DNA of 19,553 bases from Sphingobacteriaceae bacterium UBA6709 (GCA_002454425.1 DKIV01000040.1:1-19553); one strand, 5' to 3'. Numbered from the stretch's first letter, positions 1 through 7,931 are shown. Notes: a model not told the origin generated them from the letters alone. Translations and numbers: made by a program.

Positions 1-81
1 CTTGTGAAGCGTAGCTTCCAGCTTTGCGTTGATCCGCTCAAGGTACGAAAAAACAAAACGCAGGTCAATGAATAATTGCAA
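1..81 (-). CDS. Possible N-terminal fragment running off the left edge
   Basis: On the minus strand an open frame runs from a stop at 93-91 off the left edge of the window. It reads as an amphipathic, helix-like stretch containing YLERINAKLEATLHK. There is no ATG. A TTG at 81-79 sits behind an AAGGA, so it could be the start, but that is a guess. The plus strand is also open here (stop at 73-75) and reads less like protein. No family is recognised, and the piece is too short to be sure it is coding. Confidence 0.25.
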   Translation of the reverse strand, partial: MQLFIDLRFVFSYLERINAKLEATLHK

Positions 82-169
82 ATAAAATCCTTAAAACCAA
101 CGCAATCGCTAATAAAGCACCTCTAACAAGGCATTTCTCCATCCCCTCCTCCCCGCAGTTCACCAAGCG

Positions 170-468
170 CTACCCGATACAAGCCTTGCAGCGCGCTCAC
201 CAGCCCCTGACGGTAGCCCGAAAGGTGCCTTGCTGTACACTAAACGTACTCCGGCAGTACCCTCACACTTACCTAACAGTGTCCGCATGCGCATATATAC
301 TGCCGAAATACAGACCGTATAAAGACCGACCCTTCGGACTACCCCTCGGTCTTAATACCCTTTTTATTCGCTTTATATTCGGTCACATGCGGACACTGTT
401 AGGTACGTGTTAGGGTACTCTTAGTGTACAGTCAGGGAATTACCAGTTAATTGCCTGGTATCGGATAG
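170..468. repeat. Large interrupted palindrome, MITE-like or structured RNA
   Basis: Two arms are inverted copies of one another. The best-matching blocks are a perfect 19-bp pair (271-289 with 386-404), a perfect 11-bp pair (ctgtacactaa 233-243 with 421-431), and an outer 11-bp pair with one mismatch (170-180 with 458-468). The left arm carries extra bases at 244-254 and around 212-232. The right arm is built of three tandem units of 11-12 bp, each ending in gtac (395-406, 407-418, 419-429). The centre holds its own hairpin, aagaccga 322-329 with tcggtctt 346-353. The open frame across 186-413 is a by-product of the symmetry. No target duplication or transposase is visible, so this may be a MITE-like element, a dispersed intergenic repeat or a folded transcript. 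Confidence 0.65.
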
Positions 469-595
469 GGTGTTGCAAGGGAGCTAGTTGACAATCAATG
501 CGCTTACGGGAAATAAAACGAGAGTGTACATAAGCACGAGTGGGCAGGTTACCTAACGATAGTTGAGAAATAACTAATAATGCAAATAAGGCCAT
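440..595 (-). other. Unassigned spacer with a weak 51-codon frame
   Basis: Between the large palindrome and the DinB-like gene the minus strand is open from about 690 down to a stop at 440-442. An ATG at 595 would give 51 residues, beginning MALFALLVISQLSLG and then becoming basic. The N-terminus looks signal-like. The frame overlaps the outer arm of the palindrome, and the start is not supported by any ribosome-binding site or family. It is recorded mainly to describe the gap; a chance frame is the more likely explanation. Confidence 0.15.
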
Positions 596-612
596 GCCGC
601 CTGTAAAAAAGC

Positions 613-675
613 AGGTCGTCTCAAATAAGATTCTAAAGCATATAATTTTGCTTGTTTCAGGAATCTTATCGACCT
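613..675. repeat. Nested hairpin upstream of the DinB-like gene
   Basis: Three stacked inverted repeats share one centre: aggtcg (613-618) with cgacct (670-675), ataagattc (625-633) with gaatcttat (661-669), and aagca (636-640) with tgctt (649-653). A 6-nt bulge lies on the left side and a longer one on the inner right. No T-run follows on either strand, so it does not look like a simple intrinsic terminator. It could be a transcript structure, a protein-binding site or a relic of a small inverted-repeat element. Confidence 0.5.
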
Positions 676-804
676 TGTCCTTAGGTAATGACGGTTAATC
701 GTGTAGAGCGCGCGAGCTCTTTCTATTACTGGTCATCGGGCTGCGTGCTCTTCGTGATTATTTCACACAGCAATTGGCTTACAAAACAAATATTAACATT
801 ACAA

Positions 805-1260
805 ATGGAAGCATTATTCAACAGTTGGAAGACAAGCCGGAAACTGTTCATGACTTTTTTCGAAAATTATTCTTTAGACCAACTCAATAAAATTCCGGAG
901 GGCTTTAATAACAATCTGATATGGAATATTGGACATGTAATTGTAGCGCAGCAACGTTTGATCTATACCGGATCCAACCAACAAGCAAACATCTCCGATA
1001 GCTTAGTGAGCAAGTATCAGCCAGGCACCCGACCTACAGAACCGGTATCACAGGCTGAGGCAGATGAACTAAAAACACTTTTAACCTCAGTCATTGAGCC
1101 AACGATAGCCGACTTCCATAAAGGTATCTTTGTCAGCTACAATGAGCGCACCACGCTCACCGGCTTTCACTTATCTTCAATTCAGGACGCTTTCTTATTC
1201 AATAATTATCATGAAGGAATACATTTAGGATGCATGATGAGCATTAAAAAGTTTGTCTGA
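805..1260 (+). CDS. DinB-fold (DinB_2) family protein
   Basis: The gene encodes a 151-residue four-helix-bundle protein of the DinB/YfiT superfamily. These are small cytoplasmic proteins that bind a divalent metal with three histidines; many act as thiol-dependent transferases or hydrolases, but the substrate cannot be read from sequence. The expected triad is visible: H44 in the NIGHVIVAQQ helix, and H136 and H140 in YHEGIHLG near the C-terminus. The frame is open back to 688, but the 39 extra residues do not resemble the family and the fold begins at MEALFNSWK, so ATG 805 is preferred. The length is normal for the family. The gene stands alone and its 3' end overlaps a possible decayed frame on the opposite strand. 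Confidence 0.85.
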   Translation: MEALFNSWKTSRKLFMTFFENYSLDQLNKIPEGFNNNLIWNIGHVIVAQQRLIYTGSNQQANISDSLVSKYQPGTRPTEPVSQAEADELKTLLTSVIEPTIADFHKGIFVSYNERTTLTGFHLSSIQDAFLFNNYHEGIHLGCMMSIKKFV

Positions 1261-1568
1261 TGCAGCCAAGCTATTATCCAAAAGCAGAAAATGATCGCGT
1301 ATGATATCACCGTACTTAATCTCCCGAAGAGAGTTGTTCTGCCTTTCTACCTGCAGCAAATAGAGCTCATGAATCTTTTCCGGAGTTTATTTAACAAACC
1401 GAGACGTGATTAGCATACAAAAATTGTAAAAAGAGTGCCTGTTATACATCAGAGAGACAAGCAGCCGAATAATTCAACACGGTCGAAGGCTCCACTCCAT
1501 TCTCTACCCTGCCTCAATTCCAGATCAAAAACATCAGCATTACCGTCTAAAAAAGTCGTAACATCAGA
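1225..1568 (-). pseudogene. Possible decayed gene, unidentified
   Basis: The 370-bp gap between two convergent genes reads as protein-like on the minus strand, but only in pieces. One piece (1568-1449, 39 residues) contains DGNADVFDLELRQGREWSG. A second (1386-1225, 53 residues) contains IHELYLLQVERQNNSL and ends inside the 3' end of the DinB-like gene. Both are bounded by stops, lie in different contexts and lack an ATG. They may be remains of one gene broken by frameshifts. No family is recognised. On the plus strand a 40-codon frame at 1291-1413 is the competing reading. Confidence 0.3.
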
Positions 1569-1629
1569 CTAGCGATATCTTCGCACTTAATCTAAGAGAT
1601 TACCATTCTAAGGCATTTATTGGGGCTTA

Positions 1630-2274
1630 TTACAAATGTCCAAACTTCTCTTTCCATTTAAGCAAGACAAAATCGTTCAATGCCAGTGGAGCACGGGGAT
1701 TCAACTTATTATATATTCCCTGTTGATAGAAAGCATATCTCGACGGAGTTAACAATGTTGTGGCTGTTATCCCGTTTTTACCGGCATATTCAATGACACC
1801 TTGCCATAACTCTTTCCAAAAGGGATCAAGTATACCTCTTGTTAAGTAAACATGCTTGATTGTAGGATATTTCCGTAGCAAGGCGACAATATCTGTCTTA
1901 ACAAATTTTTTAAATTCTTTAGCAATAGCTGTGTCCGAATAGCTCTTTAAATGCTTTTGGTGTTCAGGATTTGCATCGTCAGCATCGTTTATACACGTTA
2001 TCAAATCAGTGATAGCAATTTTATGATTGCGACAGAATGCCTGCCAAGCCTTCCTATCGGCATTAATTAAACTTTGCTCACCATATAACCGAGGCAAAAC
2101 ATCCCAAAAATTATTATTGACATTCCCCCTCGCATTACGGGTCCGGCCGTAAAACCAGGTTGCAGTATTACTCAAAGGCCACGAAGGATTGAATGTACCA
2201 ACAATCAAAACTTCAGGTTGAAAATCTAAATTATCTAACGTAAGGTCGGTAATAAATTTATGTTCACAAGACAT
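1630..2274 (-). CDS. Uracil-DNA glycosylase-like family protein
   Basis: The 214-residue protein resembles the Bacteroidota branch of the uracil-DNA glycosylase superfamily (Mug/UDG fold). Enzymes of this superfamily remove uracil or mismatched bases from DNA in base-excision repair. Supporting sequence features are an early strand and loop VLIVGTFNPSWP (about residues 22-33), a YGRTRN segment followed by NNFWDVLPRLYG (about 54-65), and a late LTPSR motif near residue 175 where UDG proteins carry a DNA-intercalation loop. The match is from remembered family patterns, not alignment, and the catalytic residue was not pinned down, so activity is uncertain. ATG 2274 gives a sensible N-terminus. 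The gene is monocistronic, followed by a decayed-looking region and preceded by a 250-bp spacer with nothing recognisable. Confidence 0.65.
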   Translation of the reverse strand: MSCEHKFITDLTLDNLDFQPEVLIVGTFNPSWPLSNTATWFYGRTRNARGNVNNNFWDVLPRLYGEQSLINADRKAWQAFCRNHKIAITDLITCINDADDANPEHQKHLKSYSDTAIAKEFKKFVKTDIVALLRKYPTIKHVYLTRGILDPFWKELWQGVIEYAGKNGITATTLLTPSRYAFYQQGIYNKLNPRAPLALNDFVLLKWKEKFGHL

Positions 2275-2527
2275 GTCGAAAGTTAATTAATATTTCTTCA
2301 ATTAATGCTGTTTACGTAGCAAAATCATTCCTTATTCAGGCAACTAACCGGTAACTAAATCGCATATGTCACAAATAGCCATGAATTCCACAAAGTACCA
2401 AATGAAACTCAGATCACATCATTTAGAACATAGCGATTCTCCCAAATAAGAACTCATAAAATGGCACAGTCGATCTACGGGAATGCAATGGGTATCATTA
2501 TACTTGGGAACATGGCAACCATGAAAA

Positions 2528-3403
2528 TCATCTTTTCCAGCGCTTATGAGTCCATAGCCATGCATATGGTTCTTCCTTAATATTTTCCGTTAACAGATCG
2601 ACGTACTTTTGGGTTATCGCGCCCTCGGTCGTGATTTCAGCATTGGAACATACCGGCATGCATGTTATCCTATAGTTTCCTTTGGAAAGCTGGGTGATAT
2701 TCAAGTAGACGACCGCCATCTGCCCCTTTCTAGCCAACTTTTCCATACCAGAAAAGAAGTATGTCTGCTGATTTAACAAAGTGAACCTGTATTTTTCATC
2801 GGTCATGCCCGGACATTGATCCGCAAGAAAAAGATAGACCGCAGGCCCCGATTTTTTGGTCAGGACATGCCGCGTAACCTCAGTATCGGTCAATAATTTC
2901 AGTCCAAAGCGCGACCTTAGCTTGATCATAAGTCTGTTAATGGAGCGCGACTTCAGAGGCCTGTAAATGGCATATACCTCCTGAGATATCTTGTGTGGCA
3001 TGAAATACAGCATCTCCCAGTTGCCGCAATGCCCCAAACAAGCAATCACATTCCGCTTAGCGTTGATATGCTGACTTATCAGTTCCAAATTCTCAAACGT
3101 TATCTTTTCATCCAGCACTTCCGCGGGAACAGAAACGCTTTTTATAATTTCCGCGAAATACCCAACGAAGCAAGTGTAGAACTTCTTCACAATTGCCTGA
3201 ACTTCACCATATTTCTTTTCAGGAAATGAACGTGCAACATTCTGAAGGACTGTCGCTTTCCGATATCCAAAAATGTGATAAACAAGAATAAAACCGAGAG
3301 AAGCTATTGCATACAAAACGCTCATTGGCAACAGACTTAGCGCATAAACAAGGATATAAATACTCCTGTATGCAAAGGTATGCAGGGTACGCTTTATTCG
3401 CAT
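2528..3403 (-). CDS. LpxL/HtrB-like lysophospholipid acyltransferase
   Basis: The 291-residue membrane-associated protein belongs to the bacterial lipid A acyltransferase family (Lip_A_acyltrans; LpxL/HtrB type), which transfers acyl chains to lipid A precursors or related lipids at the inner membrane. The family's catalytic HxxxxE motif is present as GHCGNWE (H125, E130). An N-terminal hydrophobic anchor spans about residues 13-45. A LADQCPG segment near residue 193 and the closing WLWTHKRWK are also typical of the family. The length is close to the usual 290-310. It begins 2 bp after the stop of the outer-membrane barrel gene, so the two are probably co-transcribed and may serve the same envelope component. 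Bacteroidota also use such enzymes in pigment and aminolipid pathways, so lipid A is the default rather than a proven substrate. Confidence 0.85.
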   Translation of the reverse strand: MRIKRTLHTFAYRSIYILVYALSLLPMSVLYAIASLGFILVYHIFGYRKATVLQNVARSFPEKKYGEVQAIVKKFYTCFVGYFAEIIKSVSVPAEVLDEKITFENLELISQHINAKRNVIACLGHCGNWEMLYFMPHKISQEVYAIYRPLKSRSINRLMIKLRSRFGLKLLTDTEVTRHVLTKKSGPAVYLFLADQCPGMTDEKYRFTLLNQQTYFFSGMEKLARKGQMAVVYLNITQLSKGNYRITCMPVCSNAEITTEGAITQKYVDLLTENIKEEPYAWLWTHKRWKR

Positions 3404-3405
3404 GA

Positions 3406-4326
3406 TCAGAATTTCATCTTTAAACCGATAGAAGCATAGGGCGAGACAGAAAAATAATAATCGTTATCTCCAGCAAATACTCCTTTCAATGTTCTGTCGC
3501 TATATGAGGCCGGACGATATAGATTAAGTCCCGCCATTGCCGTCGCCGATAATCCTTTTTTGCCAAGTTTTAATTCCGGACGAAATCCGGTAACGATATA
3601 CTGATGGGAGAATATTACCTCTTCACCATCCTTTTTCAATAGCGCTACCTGTCCGTTCATCTCAAGGGCGTAAGAAAGTTTAAGCTTCTCGTTAAGATCA
3701 TAGCCTACCGATATATCCAGACCATCAACAAGTTCAATATTTACATCATATTTCCCATGACGCCGCCAGTTGACGTACACCGCCGGAAATACCATCGGAT
3801 ACCCAAGCGAGCTGTTTATCGCGAGGCCGCCACCGATATCGAGATTAGGATTCAGATGACGTATAAAAACGAGGCCACCACTGCCCAAAACATTTTTAAA
3901 CCTGATCCTGGAAAGATCGGTAGACTGCGTAAACAGGCCTATTCCGGCACTGGCTCTCATCGACCACCGGTCGTTCAAGGGCCGTAAATGATAAAGGCCC
4001 ACTTGTACGTTCATAATTTCGGATACCATATGTTCAGAAAAATGCTGATTCTTTAATGAAACATAGGCTCCACCTAAACCGATCCCCCAGGCGGTGGGAC
4101 GATTTTTGTCATTTACCTTTACCGACAAGGGCATGCTGAAGGTTCCCTGATAAACTACCGCCGAGCCCTTGGCATCGCCAATTTTTTCTCTCGGCTTCTC
4201 TCCGGGAGGCAAGTAGTAGTAACCTGAATTGCCCAGATATTCTGTCCTTAAAGATATTTGCTGTGCTTGCGCGCTCAGACATACAAGCATGACTAATGGC
4301 GCTGAAATTAGAGATATTGACTTCAA
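3406..4326 (-). CDS. Outer-membrane beta-barrel protein, DUF6268-like
   Basis: The 306-residue exported protein has a clear signal peptide ending near AQAQQ (residues 20-23). It is followed by alternating short amphipathic strands rich in Gly, Tyr and Leu, and ends in LKMKF with a terminal Phe, as expected for a barrel recognised by the BAM complex. Its layout resembles the DUF6268 family of Bacteroidota outer-membrane proteins, but that assignment is from overall pattern only. Its role is unknown; it could be a small porin-like or structural barrel. It is the first gene of a two-gene unit with the acyltransferase 2 bp downstream. About 620 bp upstream carry no convincing gene, so its promoter should lie there, but I found no clear Bacteroidota promoter match. 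Confidence 0.7.
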   Translation of the reverse strand: MKSISLISAPLVMLVCLSAQAQQISLRTEYLGNSGYYYLPPGEKPREKIGDAKGSAVVYQGTFSMPLSVKVNDKNRPTAWGIGLGGAYVSLKNQHFSEHMVSEIMNVQVGLYHLRPLNDRWSMRASAGIGLFTQSTDLSRIRFKNVLGSGGLVFIRHLNPNLDIGGGLAINSSLGYPMVFPAVYVNWRRHGKYDVNIELVDGLDISVGYDLNEKLKLSYALEMNGQVALLKKDGEEVIFSHQYIVTGFRPELKLGKKGLSATAMAGLNLYRPASYSDRTLKGVFAGDNDYYFSVSPYASIGLKMKF

Positions 4327-4456
4327 TGTTTTAAAAATTATATTCGTGCTTACTTGTTATATTCAGAGCAAAGGAATGGGTCGAAGCTCATACGGAGAAG
4401 CAGCAAATGGTGGATTTCAGCGTCGAAGGCTTGAAATGTAGCAGGGATCGGATGAA

Positions 4457-4472
4457 ATAAATCTAGATTTAT
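4457..4472. promoter_or_regulatory. Perfect 16-bp palindrome, possible operator
   Basis: The sequence ataaatctagatttat is a perfect 16-bp palindrome about 130 bp upstream of the outer-membrane barrel gene. A second short inverted repeat, ctacta (4476-4481) with tagtag (4498-4503), follows it. Perfect palindromes of this size in a promoter region often bind dimeric repressors. An AT-rich palindrome can also arise by chance, so this is a weak call. Confidence 0.35.
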
Positions 4473-4575
4473 CTCCTACTACGATTACCTTTCCTGATAG
4501 TAGAAATTAAATCAGCGCCCGGGCGATCGCCTGTTTGCTTTTCAAACAGATTTACGCGAATGATCTTTATGGTAA

Positions 4576-4852
4576 GACCTTTGGGATGGGAAAGCTTTTA
4601 CATTCGCTACTCCACTTTCTCAGCTCGGAAAATTGGAATCTCTGCCCCGAAGATTTATTGGATATCTTATTTTAAGTGGATGTCAGTGTTGAAATTCAGC
4701 AGGGATGTTATTAGAAACGTTGCAGTACGGACGGGTACGACACCATGCCATTACGCGTGTTTTGCTCCATTTATCTACTATCAGCTAAACAAGATTTCAG
4801 CGAATCACTGCTTAGCCGATTCAAGATGATTGCTACCGTGAATAACGAGTAA
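4576..4852 (+). other. Long spacer with protein-like fragments in shifted frames
   Basis: The 620-bp gap at 4327-4950 has no convincing intact gene. One plus-strand frame (4576-4692, 38 residues) contains FTFATPLSQLGKLESLPRRF and stops. Another (ATG 4745 to 4852, 35 residues) contains VFCSIYLLSAKQDFSESLLS. A longer open frame at 4560-4829 overlaps both but is rich in Trp, Tyr and Phe and looks like chance. The pieces could be remains of a small gene, but the support is only their protein-like composition. Confidence 0.18.
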
Positions 4853-4950
4853 AAAACTATCAGACGTACCCCAAATAAGAGCCATAGATTCCCTTTTTCT
4901 AAAAATCAAGATCTTCAAATTCCACAAAGGAATTGTCGCGTGATGCTTTA

Positions 4951-5703
4951 TTAGAGGACGCCATCCATCCATTTCAAGAAATCAGGTACACGTACGCGAC
5001 TTACCAGGACCTCGTGCGGGCATTCAGGCGAAAAGGAAAGCTTCAAACGACTGTTGAAGTATTTTGCTGCATTCTCAATGGCCTTTACATTTCCAATGCA
5101 ATTACGAGATACGCGGAAAAACAAACGCTTATCAAGGTATTGCTCTAATTGATCTAAGGTGTAATTGATAATATATCGCCTATCGCTGAAGGTGTGAAGA
5201 AATACCACTCCGTCTTCACTATAAAAATGGGCAACACTTTTAGTCTCGACATAATGATAGTTTTCTCCTTTACCTATAAGGAATCGATTTTTGACTTTGG
5301 GAGCCAGGAGTTGCTCAAAATTCCGGGAGTTGCTCTTAAAGGAATGATTATGAAAAATGTTCTCAAATTTGCTTAATGCTGTCGCTAATTCATTCTCATC
5401 GAAGGGCTTTAACAGGTAATCGATGCTGTTCAACTTAAAGGCTTTAATAGCATGTTCATCGTAGGCAGTAGTGAAGATAACAGGAGTATTCACTTCCACA
5501 TGATTGAATATTTCGAAGCAACTGCCATCCGCCAGGCGAATGTCCATGAGGATTAAATCAACGGTGAACTCCCTCAGAAATCCTATGGTATCTATCACCG
5601 TTTTCGTTTGCTGCTCCAATATATAATCCGGACGTAAGTTCATCATCATACGCTTCAGCTCTTCGCTTGCAAAGCGCTCATCTTCTACTATCAGATACCT
5701 CAT
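4951..5703 (-). CDS. LytTR-family response regulator
   Basis: The 250-residue cytoplasmic response regulator has an N-terminal receiver domain (about 1-120) and a C-terminal LytTR DNA-binding domain (about 140-245). Receiver landmarks are intact: acidic E7/D8, the phosphoacceptor D54 in ILMDIRL, T79 in FTTAYDEHA and K99 in LLKPFDE. LytTR domains bind direct repeats with a beta-strand fold and typically control genes near themselves or of extracellular function. The gene starts 1 bp after the stop of the LytS-type kinase, which is therefore its likely partner. A short 6-bp hairpin (4918-4923 with 4929-4934) follows the stop and may contribute to termination. The target genes cannot be seen from here. 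Confidence 0.93.
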   Translation of the reverse strand: MRYLIVEDERFASEELKRMMMNLRPDYILEQQTKTVIDTIGFLREFTVDLILMDIRLADGSCFEIFNHVEVNTPVIFTTAYDEHAIKAFKLNSIDYLLKPFDENELATALSKFENIFHNHSFKSNSRNFEQLLAPKVKNRFLIGKGENYHYVETKSVAHFYSEDGVVFLHTFSDRRYIINYTLDQLEQYLDKRLFFRVSRNCIGNVKAIENAAKYFNSRLKLSFSPECPHEVLVSRVRVPDFLKWMDGVL

Positions 5704-5704
5704 G

Positions 5705-6724
5705 TTATATATAGGGGATTTTTACGATAAACATTTGTCCGGTATGTTCGACCAAGACTTCTTTATTATAGATCTTGTATTGCATGGTGATGTATTTTAG
5801 TCCGATGCCTCCTTTCTCGGAAATCCCTGAGGGCTGTACATTATTTGAGATCGTGATATGCTCATTGCCAATATCAACAACAATATTTAATAAAGACGCC
5901 TCGGTAGCGCTATTGTGTTTGAATGCGTTTTCGATAAGAAGTTGAAGCGTGAGAGGAATAATTTCATTACGTTCCGCAGCAGATATCTTATTGACTGTAA
6001 ATGTGAAAGAGTTTTCAAATCTCATCCTCATCAGAAATATATAGGAATCTAACGCGTCCAATTCGTCGGCAACAGAAACTATCGGTTGCTGACTGAGGGA
6101 TAGTACATAGCGATAGGTTTTTGAGAGCGCCTTCGTAAACTTATTGGCATTTTCCTGATTTATGTAAATTAAAGAGGACAATACATTCAGGGAATTAAAC
6201 AAAAAATGCGGATTGATCTGTGACCTCAACGTTTCGTGCTGGAAAAGAAGAACTTTACGTTTCTCCTTCTCTGATTCGGCGATAGCCTTTTGTTCGGACT
6301 GAAAATAATGGATCAACTCGAACACCAGGAGGATCGGAACATTTGTCGACATAGCAAATGCAAACTTGACAAGGAACGAAGGCAGTCCCTCCCGCGGAAC
6401 GAGTAAGACATCATATATGAGGAAATTAAATATCCATAACAGAATCAGACATATCATGGCGATCCCAACAACATCCGCTACAATGCGAAAAAATGCATTT
6501 CTGGAATAAGGCACCCTTTTATTTAAGAATAACAATAAGTAATAATCTGCGATACACATGGCGAGAATCACGACATAATGAGCAGATAGCTGTTTAGGAA
6601 GATTAGTCCATAAATCTTCTTTCATCAGGATAATGCTAAAAAGCATCTGGCACAACGCATATATCAGCGTGGAGAAAAGAAAGATGATCAATCTTTTAAC
6701 ATTTATCCTTTTTGTTCGAACCAT
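5705..6724 (-). CDS. LytS-type sensor histidine kinase
   Basis: The 339-residue membrane kinase of the His_kinase (PF06580) family autophosphorylates and passes phosphate to the adjoining LytTR regulator. Four membrane segments lie at about 11-34, 48-68, 83-107 and 118-140, followed by a charged coil. The kinase core begins with SQINPHFLFNSLN, placing the phosphorylated His at 173. The ATP-binding region shows the N-box LLIENAFKHN and a GGIGLKY G-box near the C-terminus. There is no separate periplasmic sensor domain, so signal detection is probably within the membrane. On this strand the motif TACTTTTG (6736-6729), a perfect TAnnTTTG, ends only 4 nt before the ATG. Either the transcript is leaderless or the match is coincidental. 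Confidence 0.93.
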   Translation of the reverse strand: MVRTKRINVKRLIIFLFSTLIYALCQMLFSIILMKEDLWTNLPKQLSAHYVVILAMCIADYYLLLFLNKRVPYSRNAFFRIVADVVGIAMICLILLWIFNFLIYDVLLVPREGLPSFLVKFAFAMSTNVPILLVFELIHYFQSEQKAIAESEKEKRKVLLFQHETLRSQINPHFLFNSLNVLSSLIYINQENANKFTKALSKTYRYVLSLSQQPIVSVADELDALDSYIFLMRMRFENSFTFTVNKISAAERNEIIPLTLQLLIENAFKHNSATEASLLNIVVDIGNEHITISNNVQPSGISEKGGIGLKYITMQYKIYNKEVLVEHTGQMFIVKIPYI

Positions 6725-6758
6725 CTTTCAAAAGTAAACGCTTCAGTGGAAGATTTAA

Positions 6759-6913
6759 GGGAAGGCATGGTTACTTTCTGATGAAGTTCACTATTTATTA
6801 GATGAACTTCGTGTAGATGATTATATCAATCGGGGAAGGATGGTAGAATTCAGATAGCTAAAGCCTTCCAAAAGTTCAGAATTCTCCTATCAAAACAACT
6901 CATTTACAAATAA
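6759..6913 (+). other. Spacer with protein-like fragments in two frames
   Basis: This 315-bp gap separates the kinase promoter from the 3' end of the AraC-family gene. On the plus strand a 32-codon frame (6759-6857) contains DEVHYLLDELRVDDYINRG. Directly overlapping it in another frame, 6851-6913 reads QIAKAFQKFRILLSKQLIYK and stops. A single frame change would join them into a helical C-terminal-like segment. There is no start codon or known family. An 8-bp inverted repeat, gaagttca (6783-6790) with tgaacttc (6803-6810), lies inside and could instead be a regulatory site for the kinase operon. Confidence 0.2.
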
Positions 6914-7040
6914 CTAAACATGCATCCGGGTCAGCGAATGTGAAGTTTTCAAGACCACTATTCCGTTTTTCTCAATCACCTACCCAGCAAGTAAAACGCA
7001 GAACATCATCCTGTTAAAAGACCTTGAGACAGCCATCCTA

Positions 7041-7931
7041 TTAATTGAAAGTCTGGCGGAATTCAAGGGGCGACAAACTGGTTTTCTTTTTAAATAGTGT
7101 ACTGAACGACTGAGGATGTTCAAAACCCAATGCATAAGCGATCTCGCTTACCGACAGATGAGTAGTCGATAGTCTTTCTTTCGCCTTTTCAATCAACTTC
7201 TGGTGTATATGCTGTTGGGTGTTTTGTCCCGTATGCAAGCGCAGGAGATCGCTCAGGTAATTTGGCGACAAGTTCATGAGTTCGGCAACGCGTTGTACCG
7301 TCAGCAGTTCCCCTGTTGTACCACTATTAAAATACTCTTCAAGAAGACCTTCAAATTTAGCAAGCAACTGATGGTTATGATTCTTTCTGGTAATAAACTG
7401 TCGCTCGTAGAATCGGTTGGAATAATTGAGTAGCAACTCAATTTGCGATAAGATGATCTCCTGAGTATACTTATCAATATGCAGGCATTCTTTGTCGATC
7501 CTGGCAAGGATGCCAATAAGGTCATCTTCTTCTTCAGCAGAAAGATGCAGGGCCTCATTTACAGCATATGAAAAGAAATTATAGGTATTCATTCTCGCTG
7601 CCAGTGAGTGACCAAGTAAAAAGTCGGGATGAAAGATTAGCAGATAACCTGACCCACATGTAACGTTGTCCAGATCCAGGTACTGAACCTGATTCGGTGC
7701 CGTAAAGCTCAGGACACCCTTATCATAGTCGTAATGCAGTTGACCATATCGTATCTTACCCGTAGCCTCCCTTTTCAGCGCCACACAGTAAAATCTATTT
7801 ACAAAACCTTTCCATATGTCGTCTTCAAGGAAAATACTTTCAGCGAGATTAATTACGCTCACCAGTGGGTGGCGCGGTTCAGGCAAAGACAATAAGCGAT
7901 GAAATTCCGAAATTGAACTGATGGCATTCAT
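7041..7931 (-). CDS. AraC-family transcriptional regulator
   Basis: The 296-residue cytoplasmic regulator carries a variable N-terminal sensing region (about 1-180) and a C-terminal AraC/XylS DNA-binding domain (about 195-295) with two helix-turn-helix units. The first is seen in VQRVAELMNLSPNYLSDLLR. The second, SVSEIAYALGFEHPQSFSTL followed by FKKKTSLSPLEFR, is the family's most conserved stretch. The N-terminal part resembles the cupin-like sensor common in Bacteroidota regulators of this type, but no ligand is evident. The gene lies 69 bp downstream of an aldo/keto reductase on the same strand, with a hairpin between. A 21-bp-spaced direct repeat upstream of the reductase fits an AraC-type operator, so control of the reductase is a reasonable inference. 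Confidence 0.92.
   Translation of the reverse strand: MNAISSISEFHRLLSLPEPRHPLVSVINLAESIFLEDDIWKGFVNRFYCVALKREATGKIRYGQLHYDYDKGVLSFTAPNQVQYLDLDNVTCGSGYLLIFHPDFLLGHSLAARMNTYNFFSYAVNEALHLSAEEEDDLIGILARIDKECLHIDKYTQEIILSQIELLLNYSNRFYERQFITRKNHNHQLLAKFEGLLEEYFNSGTTGELLTVQRVAELMNLSPNYLSDLLRLHTGQNTQQHIHQKLIEKAKERLSTTHLSVSEIAYALGFEHPQSFSTLFKKKTSLSPLEFRQTFN

Noticed and set aside
186..413. Open frame of 75 codons on the plus strand
   Set aside because: It runs straight through the palindrome, and its composition follows the repeat rather than any protein pattern.
688..804. Upstream extension of the DinB-like gene
   Set aside because: The 39 added residues do not resemble the family; the domain begins at the internal ATG 805.
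1291..1413. 40-codon plus-strand frame after the DinB-like gene
   Set aside because: It has no family or regulatory support and competes with a longer protein-like reading on the other strand.
2461..2580. 39-codon plus-strand frame overlapping the acyltransferase 3' end
   Set aside because: It is Met- and Ile-rich, antisense to a solid gene at its end, and resembles no family.
4560..4829. 89-codon plus-strand open frame
   Set aside because: It has aromatic-rich, irregular composition with no domain; adjoining frames look equally protein-like, so an intact gene is unlikely.
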